Source of the DNA: Flavobacteriaceae bacterium
GTDB lineage: Bacteria; Bacteroidota; Bacteroidia; Flavobacteriales; Flavobacteriaceae
DNA: 32,353 nt
Direction: 5' to 3'
NCBI GenBank assembly: GCA_030828745.1
Contig: JAURBX010000006.1
Location: forward strand, 1-32,353
Positions 1-9,279 of the stretch are shown here, one piece after another (within the stretch, counting starts at the first letter, position 1; each line of letters opens with the position of its first letter). The position numbers were made by a program, and so were the translations under genes. The notes beneath the pieces are model-generated. The model was not told the origin of the DNA, ran no database searches, and saw nothing but the letters and a program-made list of their open reading frames with translations.

Positions 1-774
1 AAATCCGGAGCGAAGAATATCGTGCACCTCAAGATTGGTGTGTGTAATATGGCAACTCATCTGACGCTTGAGTGGTATTGTTTTATCTGAAAATGAAAAC
101 TTGGAGGGCTCTAGATCACCAGGTTGTACTTGCATTTTTGAATAATCTAAAGAGCGACCGTCTACTCGTGGAGGAGTACCCGTCTTCATTCGACCGGAAT
201 CAAATCCTAAATCTTCTAGGGCAGCAGTAAGACCCACCGAAGCTTTTTCTCCAGCACGACCTCCTCCAAAATTTTTCTCCCCTATGTGGATCAAACCATT
301 CAAGAAAGTTCCGTTTGTTAGAACAACCGTTTTTGCGTGTATTTTTAATCCCAAAGAAGTAACAACACCTTTAATTTGATCTTGGTCTACAATAAGGTCA
401 ACAATCATTTCTTGATAAAAATCAAGATTAGGTGTCTGTTCTAACATATTTCTCCACTCTAAACTAAACAAACTTCGGTCTGATTGTGCGCGGGGGCTCC
501 ACATGGCTGGGCCTTTCGATTGGTTTAGCATTTTAAATTGAATCGCTGTTCTATCGGTTACAATTCCGCTGTACCCTCCAAGGGCATCAATCTCACGAAC
601 GATTTGACCCTTTGCGATACCCCCCATGGCAGGATTGCAAGACATCTGACCTGTGGTTTGCAGGTTCATCGTTATTAGAATTGTTTTGGACCCCAGGTTG
701 GCCGCTGCAGCTGCAGCCTCGCAACCGGCATGTCCAGCGCCAACAACTATTACGTCATAAGAAGTATCAAACAT
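1..774 (-). CDS. mnmG: tRNA uridine-5-carboxymethylaminomethyl(34) synthesis enzyme MnmG (GidA), partial, runs off the left edge
   Basis: Minus-strand translation from ATG at 774: MFDTSYDVIVVGAGHAGCEAAAAAANLGSKTILITMNLQTTGQMSCNPAMGGIAKGQIVREIDALGG; FAD-binding GxGxxG and the MnmG signature. Absent from the ORF track because it is truncated. Confidence 0.97.
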   Translation of the reverse strand, partial: MFDTSYDVIVVGAGHAGCEAAAAAANLGSKTILITMNLQTTGQMSCNPAMGGIAKGQIVREIDALGGYSGIVTDRTAIQFKMLNQSKGPAMWSPRAQSDRSLFSLEWRNMLEQTPNLDFYQEMIVDLIVDQDQIKGVVTSLGLKIHAKTVVLTNGTFLNGLIHIGEKNFGGGRAGEKASVGLTAALEDLGFDSGRMKTGTPPRVDGRSLDYSKMQVQPGDLEPSKFSFSDKTIPLKRQMSCHITHTNLEVHDILRSGF

Positions 775-1243
775 AAGTCTTTTGTTTCACGTGGAACATT
801 TTGATAAAATTACCCTCAAGCTTTCGCATTTCACTTTTTTCATCCGAATTCCTGTCATTATAACCCATACAATGCAAAACACCATGAGCTAAAACTCTAA
901 GGCACTCATTTTCAGTGGTTTGTGACTCTTCTTCTGCTGAGCGCTCCACAGCCCATAGCGAAATAAAAAATTCTGCTCTGAGCGATTCTCCTGAGGTATA
1001 ATTAAAGCTAATAATATCAGTATCGGTAGTGTGATCTAGATAGTTAACATTCATTTCAAATAATTCCTCTTGTGAAACGAAATTATAAACCAATCGATCT
1101 ACACAAAAATGCTGTTGGGAAATATACTCAAGAATCACCTCTACTGTAAATCTTTCGTCTAAAAAAGCAGGTATGTTGTTAAACTGTATGATGCGTAACT
1201 CTTTTTTGCAAATATACAGGTTTTGACTGGGTCGGTAATGCAT
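767..1243 (-). CDS. ybeY: rRNA maturation endoribonuclease YbeY (start codon uncertain)
   Basis: VLAHGVLHCMGYNDRNSDEKSEM matches the YbeY HGxLHxxGyDH-type zinc motif; stop overlaps the mnmG start. Confidence 0.9.
   Translation of the reverse strand: MHYRPSQNLYICKKELRIIQFNNIPAFLDERFTVEVILEYISQQHFCVDRLVYNFVSQEELFEMNVNYLDHTTDTDIISFNYTSGESLRAEFFISLWAVERSAEEESQTTENECLRVLAHGVLHCMGYNDRNSDEKSEMRKLEGNFIKMFHVKQKTYV
1209..1216 (-). promoter_or_regulatory. Putative Bacteroidetes -7 element TATATTTG for ybeY-mnmG
   Basis: CAAATATA on + is TATATTTG on -; matches TAnnTTTG. It lies inside the longest ybeY ORF, so the true start may be downstream. Confidence 0.4.
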
Positions 1244-1259
1244 ATCAAAGAGAAGCCAT

Positions 1260-1267
1260 TATCTTTG
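1260..1267 (+). promoter_or_regulatory. Putative -7 element TATCTTTG for gltX
   Basis: Perfect TAnnTTTG 12 nt before the gltX ATG. Confidence 0.55.
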
Positions 1268-1278
1268 CAAAAAAAAGA

Positions 1279-2760
1279 ATGAAAACACGCGTTCGTTTTG
1301 CACCTAGCCCAACAGGCCCTCTTCACATAGGTGGGTTACGTACAGCTCTATTTAATTACCTATATACAAAAAAAGAAAAAGGAACTTTTATTCTTAGAGT
1401 AGAAGATACAGATCAAAATCGTTATGTCGCGGATAGTGAAGAATATATACAAGAAGCACTAGAATGGTGTGGGATGGTCCCTGATGAGGGCCCTAAGAAT
1501 GGAGGAGCATTTGGACCTTATCGTCAAAGTGAGCGAAAAGCTATTTATAAAGACCACATCGAACAACTCATCCAGAAGGGACGAGCTTACTATGCCTTTG
1601 ATTCAAATGAGGCGCTCACCGAAGCACGGACAAAAACGGAAAAGGAAGGGCAAACGTTCAAATATGGAGCTCACAATAGAATGACATTTAGAAACAGTTT
1701 ATCCCTCAATGAAGAAGAAACGGCCAAGGCGTTAAGGGGAGATTATGTGGTTCGTCTAAAAGTTAAATCTGGGGAAACGGTAGTTATTCAGGATGAAATT
1801 CGAGGTACAGTTCGCGTGGAAACAAGTGAATTAGATGATAAGATCTTGATGAAAAGCGATGGTATGCCTACCTACCATTTTGCAAATGTTGTTGATGATT
1901 ACCTAATGCAAATTAGTTGTGTAATTAGAGGAGAAGAATGGCTTCCTTCATTACCACTACATAAATTAATCTATAGTGCCTTTGGGTGGGACACGCCTAA
2001 ATTTATGCACCTTCCCTTAATTTTGAAACCCAATGGTAAAGGAAAATTATCGAAACGAGATGGTGATAAAGACGGATATCCTGTCTTTCCGTTGAATTGG
2101 GGAAAAGACACTCCTGGGTTTCGCGAAATGGGATTTTTACCACAGGCTATGATCAATTATCTTGCCCTTTTGGGTTGGAATGATGGTACTGAAAATGAAT
2201 TGTTTACGCTTAAAGAATTAGAATCTAAATTTTCTGTTGAAGGGGTTCAAAAGGGAGGGGCTCGTTTTGATTATGAAAAAGCAAAGTGGGTAAACCATCA
2301 GAAAATTACACAAGCCGATACGCAAGAGTTATTGGAGTTCAAAAGCGTAAAAGAAAACCTCACGGATCATCCTTCTGAAAAACATGCTTTACTCGTCGAT
2401 TTAGTTAAGGAACGATTGTACACTATGAATGATTTAAAGAGTGAATTGACCTTTATCCATCATCCCTTTCCCTATGATGAAAAAGTTTTAGAAAAACTAA
2501 AAGGGAAGGATCCAATAAGAATTTTATCTAAAATAAAAGAAGAGCTAGAAGAAAGCCCTAGACTGTCAAAAGAAAATTTAATGACTTGGGCGAAAGAAAA
2601 TGATGTTCCTGTTGGCGCAGTTATGCAAAGCTTTCGTTTGGCATTGGTAGGTAAGCTTACAGGACCTGATTTATTTCAAATTTGTAATCTTCTTGGGAAA
2701 GAACTATCTTTAAAGAGAATCGAAACTTTAATACAATTTATTAACCTAAAACTTACTTAA
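1279..2760 (+). CDS. gltX: Glutamate--tRNA ligase
   Basis: RVRFAPSPTGPLHIGGLRTALFNYL (HIGH motif) and KGKLSKRDGD (KMSKS motif). Confidence 0.97.
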   Translation: MKTRVRFAPSPTGPLHIGGLRTALFNYLYTKKEKGTFILRVEDTDQNRYVADSEEYIQEALEWCGMVPDEGPKNGGAFGPYRQSERKAIYKDHIEQLIQKGRAYYAFDSNEALTEARTKTEKEGQTFKYGAHNRMTFRNSLSLNEEETAKALRGDYVVRLKVKSGETVVIQDEIRGTVRVETSELDDKILMKSDGMPTYHFANVVDDYLMQISCVIRGEEWLPSLPLHKLIYSAFGWDTPKFMHLPLILKPNGKGKLSKRDGDKDGYPVFPLNWGKDTPGFREMGFLPQAMINYLALLGWNDGTENELFTLKELESKFSVEGVQKGGARFDYEKAKWVNHQKITQADTQELLEFKSVKENLTDHPSEKHALLVDLVKERLYTMNDLKSELTFIHHPFPYDEKVLEKLKGKDPIRILSKIKEELEESPRLSKENLMTWAKENDVPVGAVMQSFRLALVGKLTGPDLFQICNLLGKELSLKRIETLIQFINLKLT

Positions 2761-2762
2761 AA

Positions 2763-3698
2763 ATGGATACAATACCTCTATTTATTATCATTGCAATAAT
2801 CGTACTGATTATCTTTTCTGGTCTTTTTGTTGTCAAACAACAGACTGCTGCTGTAGTAGAGCGTTTTGGCCGTTTTTTATCAATTCGTCAGTCAGGGCTT
2901 CACTTTAAAATTCCTCTTATTGATCGTATCTCTGGAAGAATAAGTCTTCGGATTTTACAGCTGGATGTTATTGTCGAAACCAAAACCAAAGATGATGTAT
3001 TTGTCAAACTGAAGGTTTCTGTTCAATATAAAGTGGTACAACAAAAAGTCTACGATGCCTTCTATAAACTAGATTATCCTCAGGATCAAATTACTTCTTA
3101 TGTGTTTGATGTTGTTCGAGCTGTGGTTCCTAAAATGAAACTGGATGATGTTTTTGAAAAAAAGAATGAAATCGCTAATGCTGTAAAAGGAGAGTTGAAC
3201 GATGCGATGATCAATTATGGGTATGATATCATCAAAGCACTCGTAACCGATATTGACCCTGATGCGGAAGTAAAGGCTGCGATGAACCGAATTAATGCTG
3301 CGGAACGTAAAAAAGTCGCTGCTCAATATGATGGCGATGCTGAACGCATTTTGATCGTTGAAAAAGCAAAAGCAGAAGCAGAAAGCAAACGCTTACAAGG
3401 CCAGGGTATTGCGGATCAACGCCGTGAGATTGCTCGAGGTTTGGAAGAGTCTGTAGATGTTTTGAATAAGGTAGGGATCAACTCTCAAGAAGCCTCAGCA
3501 CTTATTGTGGTTACACAACATTATGATACGCTTCAGGCCATCGGTGGGGAAACGAATACTAACCTTATTCTATTGCCTAATTCACCACAAGCTGGAAGTG
3601 AAATGCTTAATAATATGGTCGCTTCCTTTACTGCAAGTAATCAAATTGGTGAAGCCATGAAAAAACAGCAACTAGATCAAAATAAAGAGAAAAAATAA
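2763..3698 (+). CDS. SPFH/Band 7 (stomatin/QmcA-like) membrane protein
   Basis: N-terminal TM helix then QQTAAVVERFGRFLSIRQSGLHFKIPLIDR; AERKKVAAQYDGDAERILIVEKAKAEAESKRLQGQG typical of SPFH proteins. Confidence 0.92.
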   Translation: MDTIPLFIIIAIIVLIIFSGLFVVKQQTAAVVERFGRFLSIRQSGLHFKIPLIDRISGRISLRILQLDVIVETKTKDDVFVKLKVSVQYKVVQQKVYDAFYKLDYPQDQITSYVFDVVRAVVPKMKLDDVFEKKNEIANAVKGELNDAMINYGYDIIKALVTDIDPDAEVKAAMNRINAAERKKVAAQYDGDAERILIVEKAKAEAESKRLQGQGIADQRREIARGLEESVDVLNKVGINSQEASALIVVTQHYDTLQAIGGETNTNLILLPNSPQAGSEMLNNMVASFTASNQIGEAMKKQQLDQNKEKK

Positions 3699-3710
3699 TC
3701 TAATTATTTT
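3692..3710. terminator. 19-nt perfect palindrome spanning the two convergent stop codons; possible bidirectional terminator
   Basis: AAAATAAT-CTA-ATTATTTT; contains the SPFH stop (3696-3698) and the glnS stop (3700-3702). Confidence 0.4.
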
Positions 3711-5370
3711 GTTTTGCCCAAGTATCTCTGAGACCCACAGTCTTATTAAAAACTAATTGTTTCTCTGTCGAATCAGGATCGACAACAAAGTAGCCCAAAC
3801 GTTGAAACTGTAAGTTGTCAAAAGGCTTTGCTGTCTTTAAACTGGGCTCAACAAAGGCTTTAATTACAGTAAGAGATTCTGGGTTTACATGAGATTTGAA
3901 GTCTACATCTTTATCTTGATCCGGGGCAGGTACGTTAAATAAACGATCATAAAGCCTCACCTCTGCATTCAAGGCATGTGCTTCTGAAACCCAATGAAGC
4001 GTTCCTTTGACCTTACGCATACTTGCCTCACTCCCGCTGCCGCTTTTGCTCTCAGGATCATAAGTACAGATGATTTCTATAATCTTTCCATAAGCATCTT
4101 TTACAACCGATTCTCCTTTAATAATATATCCGTTTTTTAAGCGTACTTCTTTATCAATTGTTAATCTAAAAAACTTGCGGTTTGCTTCCTCTTTAAAGTC
4201 TTCCCGTTCAATCAAAAGGTGTTTTGAAAAGGGAACTTTACGAAACCCTAATTCCGGCTGCTCTGGATTAATTTCTCCATCTAAGTACTCTTCTTTTCCT
4301 TCTGGATAATTAGAGATTGTTAGCTTAACTGGATCTAAAACAGCCATTACCCTGGGCGCTTTCAAGTTTAAATCTTCACGTACAGAATATTCCAATAAAG
4401 ACATGTCGATTACATTGTCTCTTTTAGCGACTCCGGCAGCATCTACAAAATTTCTTAATGAGGTAGGCGTATAGCCTCGTCTGCGTAAACCTGCAATGGT
4501 TGGCATTCTGGGATCGTCCCAGTCTTGAACAACGCCTTCTTGTATCAATTCCATAAGCTTACGCTTACTGGTAACGGTATAAGATAAGTTCATGCGTGCA
4601 AACTCTCGTTGTTTGGGTGCTATTTTATCCAAGGGTGCTAGTGCTCCTAAAAACCATTCATAAAGATCTCTATGAGGCTTAAATTCTAAGGAGCATAAAG
4701 AATGAGACACCTGCTCAATATAGTCTGACTCCCCGTGCGTCCAATCATATAATGGATAAATACACCACTGATCTCCTGTTCTGTGATGTGTTTTATAAAG
4801 AATGCGATACATCACGGGATCACGAAGCAACATGTTGGATGCGGCCATATCTATTTTGGCACGAAGCACATGAGAACCCTCTGGGTGCTTCCCGGCTTTC
4901 ATCTCTTCAAAAAGAGTTTGGTTTTCGGAAATTGATCGGTCTCTAAAAGGACTATGGGTTCCTTGTAATGTGGGTGTCCCCTTTTGTGAAGCAATGGTTT
5001 CTGAATTTTGAGAATCTACATACGCCAAACCCTTAGAAATCAAGTCCTGGGCCCAAACATATAATTGATCGAAATAGTCTGAAGCATAACATTCTAAGTC
5101 CCACTGATACCCCAACCACGAAATATTTTCCTTAATGGCATCTACAAATTGTTGTTCTTCCTTCGCTGGATTGGTATCATCAAAACGCAAGTTTACAGGG
5201 GCATTATAACGCTCTCCTAAATTAAAATTTAAACAAATGGCCTTAACATGACCAATGTGTAAATATCCGTTGGGTTCTGGAGGGAAGCGAAAGCGAAGGT
5301 TTTCTTTTGAAAACCCGGATGTTAAATCTTCCTCGATGATGTGCTCTATAAAATGTAAGGGACGTTCCAT
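3700..5370 (-). CDS. glnS: Glutamine--tRNA ligase
   Basis: RFPPEPNGYLHIGHVKAICLNFNLGERYNAPVNLRFDDTNPAKEEQQFVDAIKENI; VTSKRKLMELIQEGVVQDWDDPRMPTIAGLRRRGYTP. Confidence 0.97.
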   Translation of the reverse strand: MERPLHFIEHIIEEDLTSGFSKENLRFRFPPEPNGYLHIGHVKAICLNFNLGERYNAPVNLRFDDTNPAKEEQQFVDAIKENISWLGYQWDLECYASDYFDQLYVWAQDLISKGLAYVDSQNSETIASQKGTPTLQGTHSPFRDRSISENQTLFEEMKAGKHPEGSHVLRAKIDMAASNMLLRDPVMYRILYKTHHRTGDQWCIYPLYDWTHGESDYIEQVSHSLCSLEFKPHRDLYEWFLGALAPLDKIAPKQREFARMNLSYTVTSKRKLMELIQEGVVQDWDDPRMPTIAGLRRRGYTPTSLRNFVDAAGVAKRDNVIDMSLLEYSVREDLNLKAPRVMAVLDPVKLTISNYPEGKEEYLDGEINPEQPELGFRKVPFSKHLLIEREDFKEEANRKFFRLTIDKEVRLKNGYIIKGESVVKDAYGKIIEIICTYDPESKSGSGSEASMRKVKGTLHWVSEAHALNAEVRLYDRLFNVPAPDQDKDVDFKSHVNPESLTVIKAFVEPSLKTAKPFDNLQFQRLGYFVVDPDSTEKQLVFNKTVGLRDTWAKQNN

Positions 5371-5387
5371 TCCTTTATTTGTTTTTG

Positions 5388-5395
5388 CAAAGATA
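5388..5395 (-). promoter_or_regulatory. Putative -7 element TATCTTTG for glnS
   Basis: CAAAGATA on +; 18 nt upstream of the glnS ATG at 5370. Confidence 0.5.
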
Positions 5396-5434
5396 ATGAA
5401 TGGATGCTTTGCAGGGTATGAAGAAAACTGTGTT

Positions 5435-5442
5435 TATATTTG
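5435..5442 (+). promoter_or_regulatory. Putative -7 element TATATTTG for folB
   Basis: Perfect TAnnTTTG ending 10 nt before the ATG at 5453; indicates the 5255 ORF start is not the real one. Confidence 0.5.
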
Positions 5443-5452
5443 CTTCAATATT

Positions 5453-5827
5453 ATGGGAAAGATTTATTTAAAAAACATTCGCTTATACGCTTTTCATGGC
5501 TGTATGGATGAAGAAGAAAAAATAGGGAGCGATTATGTTGTAAATGTCGTTGTTGATACTAACTTGGACCAATCTTCAAAAAGCGACCAACTCAAAGACA
5601 CCGTTGATTATGTCGCCTTACATTCGATTGTAAAAAGTGAGATGGAACAACGCGCTAAATTACTAGAACACGTTGCTGATCGGATACTAATACGAATTAT
5701 AAAGGAACACCCAAGCGTTGAAAAAGCAACGGTAAAAGTGGCAAAAAAGAACCCACCCATAGGTGGAAATGTAGAAGAAGTAGCCGTAAAAAGAGAACTA
5801 CGGAGATCAGCTTTAAAATTCAATTAA
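5453..5827 (+). CDS. folB: Dihydroneopterin aldolase
   Basis: MGKIYLKNIRLYAFHGCMDEEEKIGSDYVVNVVVD...TVDYVALHSIVKSEME...VEKATVKVAKKNPPIGGNVEEVAV; start chosen at the internal ATG. Confidence 0.93.
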   Translation: MGKIYLKNIRLYAFHGCMDEEEKIGSDYVVNVVVDTNLDQSSKSDQLKDTVDYVALHSIVKSEMEQRAKLLEHVADRILIRIIKEHPSVEKATVKVAKKNPPIGGNVEEVAVKRELRRSALKFN

Positions 5828-5834
5828 ATATTAG

Positions 5835-5842
5835 TACTTTTG
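5835..5842 (+). promoter_or_regulatory. Putative -7 element TACTTTTG for tRNA-Cys
   Basis: Perfect TAnnTTTG ending 6 nt before the mature tRNA 5' end. Confidence 0.5.
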
Positions 5843-5848
5843 CCGCAT

Positions 5849-5919
5849 GGCATCGTGGCCGAGTGGCTAGGCAGAGCTCTGCAAAAGCTTGTACAGCGGT
5901 TCGAATCCGCTCGATGCCT
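5849..5919 (+). tRNA. tRNA-Cys (GCA)
   Basis: Acceptor GGCATCG/CGATGCC, D arm GCCGAGTGGCTAGGC, anticodon loop CTGCAAA, T arm AGCGGTTCGAATCCGCT, discriminator T. Confidence 0.95.
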
Positions 5920-5921
5920 CT

Positions 5922-6608
5922 TTATTCTTCTATTATAATCTTTCCCAACAAATTGGCCTGTGTTATTTGCTTTATTGGTTTTCCATAAACCCGCAAAACA
6001 CCACCGCCAACAACTTTGGCTTCAAGCAGATTTGTCACCTTAATGTGAGCATAACCCCCTAGGAAACTATTAATTTTACTTTGTTGTGTTGTTAGTTTTT
6101 CTGCATCGCAGCTTCCACTTGAATTTAAGGATAAATTAAAATTTGTTGCTTTACCATTCAAATGCATTCTTCCAGCTGTATTAGTAACAGCATCCAAACG
6201 ATCTACATCTACTTTTAATGTTACTACCGCTCCACTTTTTACTTCGACTTTTATACTTGTTTGCTTTATTGGTTCACCCGATAGAGTAACACCTTGGTGC
6301 GCAACTATTCGGTCTAATGGTTCACTGTGGTATAATTCTATATAAGTGTAGCCTGGGTTTAAAACGCTTTTTGCAGTTAATTTTATTTTGATGATTTTAT
6401 TTTTAATAGATATTACCACATCGTCTTTGTGATCACCATAGACCACCGCTTTATTCACTTCCGATGGAATTAATTTAATATCTAAAGCAGAATACACTTT
6501 AACGCCATGAAAAGGGCTCATTGTGAGGGTTCTTCTATCAAGATCCTGAGAGAAAAGTGATAAAAAATTAAAAATAAGTACAAAAAATGAAATGCTTTTT
6601 TTTAACAT
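5922..6608 (-). CDS. Secreted head GIN domain (DUF2807-like) protein
   Basis: Signal peptide MLKKSISFFVLIFNFLSLFSQ then FHGVKVYSALDIKLIPSEVNKAVVYG and beta-solenoid pattern LNLNGKATNFNLSLNSSGSCDAEKL. Confidence 0.8.
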   Translation of the reverse strand: MLKKSISFFVLIFNFLSLFSQDLDRRTLTMSPFHGVKVYSALDIKLIPSEVNKAVVYGDHKDDVVISIKNKIIKIKLTAKSVLNPGYTYIELYHSEPLDRIVAHQGVTLSGEPIKQTSIKVEVKSGAVVTLKVDVDRLDAVTNTAGRMHLNGKATNFNLSLNSSGSCDAEKLTTQQSKINSFLGGYAHIKVTNLLEAKVVGGGVLRVYGKPIKQITQANLLGKIIIEE

Positions 6609-6619
6609 AAAACGAAAAA

Positions 6620-8773
6620 TTAAACCGGTATAAAATCAAGAAAACGGCGGAGAATATTTACTTTTTTAACTTTAATAGTAATCGTATCACCCAACTGAAA
6701 TACTTTTTTTGTTCGCTCACCAATAAATGCATGCTGACGGTCGTCGTAGTGATAAAAGTCTCCTTTTATATCAATTATGCGGATCATTCCTTCGCATTTA
6801 TTTTCAGTTAATTCAACATATAAACCACGTTCTGTTACCCCTGAAATTACCCCTTCAAAATGTTGCCCAACCTTGTCTTCCATAAAAACCATTTGCATAT
6901 ATTTTATAGAATCACGCTCTGCTCGGGTTGCCAGTTGTTCTCTCTGTGATGCGTGTTGACATGCTTCTTCAATGGTTTGTTTTGAAGGATATGGTTTTTT
7001 ATCTAAATAGGTTTGTAAAAGACGGTGTACCATTACATCGGGATACCTTCTTATGGGAGAAGTAAAATGAGTATAATGCGAAAAAGCTAAACCATAATGT
7101 CCAATATTTTCAGTTGAATACTCCGCTTTAGACATACATCTAAGGGTTAAAGTATCAATTAAGTTTTGTTCTCTCTTTCCGTTACAGGCAAGTAATAATC
7201 CATTGATTTCACTACTCACATTTTTTTTGTTGGGGTTGAAAGAATATCCAAAAGGAGAAATTGTTTGCTTTAAATTGAATAATTTTTGTTCATCGGGATC
7301 ATCGTGAATTCGATAAACAAAAGGCGGTATGGGCTGTAGGGTGTTAATAAATGCCGCTACTTTTTTATTAGCTAAAAGCATAAATTCTTCAATTAATTTA
7401 TGCGCGTCTTTAGAGGTTTTAAAATAAACAGAGTCAGGGTTGTTTTCTTCATCTAAATGAAAATTAACTTCAACACGATCAAAGGAAATTGCTCCATTTT
7501 TCATCCGCTTATTGCGCAATTTTTTAGCTTGATAATCTAAAATATTTATGGCTTCAAAGACAGGATTTGATATTAAATAGGTTTCTCCTGTAAGAGAAAC
7601 CTCTGCATCAACTTGTTTCGCTTGTTTCTCAATTACATTTTGTACTTCTTCATAAGCAAAACGATAGTCGGAATTGATAACCGTTCTTCCATACCATTCA
7701 TCTTGTACCTGTCCTTCCTTATTTAAGGTAAAAACAGCAGAAAAAGTGAATTTATCCTCTTTGGGTCTTAATGAACATAAACCATTAGATAAAACTTCAG
7801 GTAACATGGGCACTACGCGATCGACCAAATAAACAGATGTTGCACGATCATAAGCTTCTTGATCCAAAAGGGTGTTTGGTTCTACATAGTATGAAACGTC
7901 TGCTATGTGAATTCCTACTTCGTATACTCCATTGGATAATACTTTAAAAGACAGTGCATCATCAAAATCTTTGGCCGTTATAGGATCTATTGTAAAAGTC
8001 AAAACATCTCTAAAATCTCTCCTTTTTTTTATTTCTTTTGTGTCTAAGTCTTTATTAATTTTATCGGCAGCATCTTCAATTTCTTTTGGAAACTCATACG
8101 GCAACCCATAATCATGAAGTATTGCATGAATTTCAGTTTCTTTTTCGCCTGGTAAACCTAGACTCTTGATAATTGTAGCTGAGGGTGAATCTCTTTTTTC
8201 TTCCCATTCTTTAAAGACAGCAACTACTTTTTCACCGTCCTTGTAATCTTTTAATTCATTTCTTTCTATGAAGAGATCTGTATACATTCTCCCGTTTCTA
8301 CATAAAACAAATCCAAAATCTTTATGCCGTTCAAAAACACCTACATATTCCTTATTCGCACGTGCTAAGATTGTTTCAACATGAGCTTGAGCAATTTTAT
8401 TCTTCCGTTGTATACTTATTTCAACAGTATCTCCGTGTAGTCCTTTATTTAAAAACTTTCTTGGAACGACAAGTTCATCGTCAAATCCTTCAATACGAAC
8501 AACACCTTTGCCGGAGGGTATTATGGTTAATTGGGTTGTAAAAAGTTCTAATGATGCTGCGTTAAACTGATATTGCCCTTTCTTTGATGATTTTATCTTA
8601 TCCTGACTATGGAGAGTATTTAGACTTTTTATTATATTGTTTCTTCCCTTGGTGTCTTTAATATCTATAGCTGATGCAATTTGCTTATAATTAAGAAGTA
8701 CCTTAGGACGGCTTTTAAAAAGAGACAAAATTTTAGACTCTAAATGGTATCGCTCTTTTTTCTTTTTAGACAT
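6620..8773 (-). CDS. rnr: Ribonuclease R
   Basis: ITAKDFDDALSF, ADVSYYVEPNTLLDQEAYDRATSVYLVDRVVPMLPEVLSNGLCSL, YGLAFSHYTHFTSPIRRYPDVMVHRLL; C-terminal S1 domain. Confidence 0.97.
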   Translation of the reverse strand: MSKKKKERYHLESKILSLFKSRPKVLLNYKQIASAIDIKDTKGRNNIIKSLNTLHSQDKIKSSKKGQYQFNAASLELFTTQLTIIPSGKGVVRIEGFDDELVVPRKFLNKGLHGDTVEISIQRKNKIAQAHVETILARANKEYVGVFERHKDFGFVLCRNGRMYTDLFIERNELKDYKDGEKVVAVFKEWEEKRDSPSATIIKSLGLPGEKETEIHAILHDYGLPYEFPKEIEDAADKINKDLDTKEIKKRRDFRDVLTFTIDPITAKDFDDALSFKVLSNGVYEVGIHIADVSYYVEPNTLLDQEAYDRATSVYLVDRVVPMLPEVLSNGLCSLRPKEDKFTFSAVFTLNKEGQVQDEWYGRTVINSDYRFAYEEVQNVIEKQAKQVDAEVSLTGETYLISNPVFEAINILDYQAKKLRNKRMKNGAISFDRVEVNFHLDEENNPDSVYFKTSKDAHKLIEEFMLLANKKVAAFINTLQPIPPFVYRIHDDPDEQKLFNLKQTISPFGYSFNPNKKNVSSEINGLLLACNGKREQNLIDTLTLRCMSKAEYSTENIGHYGLAFSHYTHFTSPIRRYPDVMVHRLLQTYLDKKPYPSKQTIEEACQHASQREQLATRAERDSIKYMQMVFMEDKVGQHFEGVISGVTERGLYVELTENKCEGMIRIIDIKGDFYHYDDRQHAFIGERTKKVFQLGDTITIKVKKVNILRRFLDFIPV

Positions 8774-9279
8774 TATTATTTATAAATTCAAACAAAGATA
8801 CGATATTCGTTTTCGTCACTTTATGAACACTACTAACATAATAATCTTTTTTTTTCTTTTTTAATTTAAAATAATGATGATGTATATAGTGTGTTAATAG
8901 TGATCATAAAAAATTACGCCCTCATAGTATTATATCAAAAGAAAGTAAAAATAAACATTTTATATACCTCTATTAACAGTATAATTTATTTAAAATGAGT
9001 TTTTTACATCAATATAAACAAGTTGTTCATAACACTAAATATTAATAATAATAAGTATAAAAAGGATTTAATTTGGTTTATAATTGACCTCTTTTTTGTG
9101 AATTGGCACGCGATAAGATTATAAAGTTTATTTTGTTTTTAAAAGAATTATTTTCAATATGCAATGTCTACAAACACACAAGGGATTACTTATATTAATT
9201 GTCAACAAATAATGAATAAACTAATAAACACGATTTGAACAGTTGGAAGGTCTTTTTTTAATTTAGTAAAAAAATAGTT
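8774..9279. other. Extremely AT-rich (about 21% GC by hand count) divergent intergenic region with DnaA-box-like words; candidate oriC or large regulatory spacer
   Basis: Empty of ORFs in both directions; TTATGAACA at 8821 (+) and 9024-9032 (-); TTATGCACA at 9278-9286. Confidence 0.3.
8793..8800 (-). promoter_or_regulatory. Putative -7 element TATCTTTG for rnr
   Basis: CAAAGATA on +; 20 nt upstream of the rnr ATG at 8773. Confidence 0.5.

Noticed and set aside
1279-5370. gltX and glnS close together as a gene duplication artefact
   Set aside because: They are distinct, full-length GluRS and GlnRS with expected motifs; the neighbourhood is ordinary.
5255-5452. N-terminal extension of the folB ORF
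   Set aside because: Overlaps the glnS 5' end antisense; homology and the -7 box at 5435 support the start at 5453.
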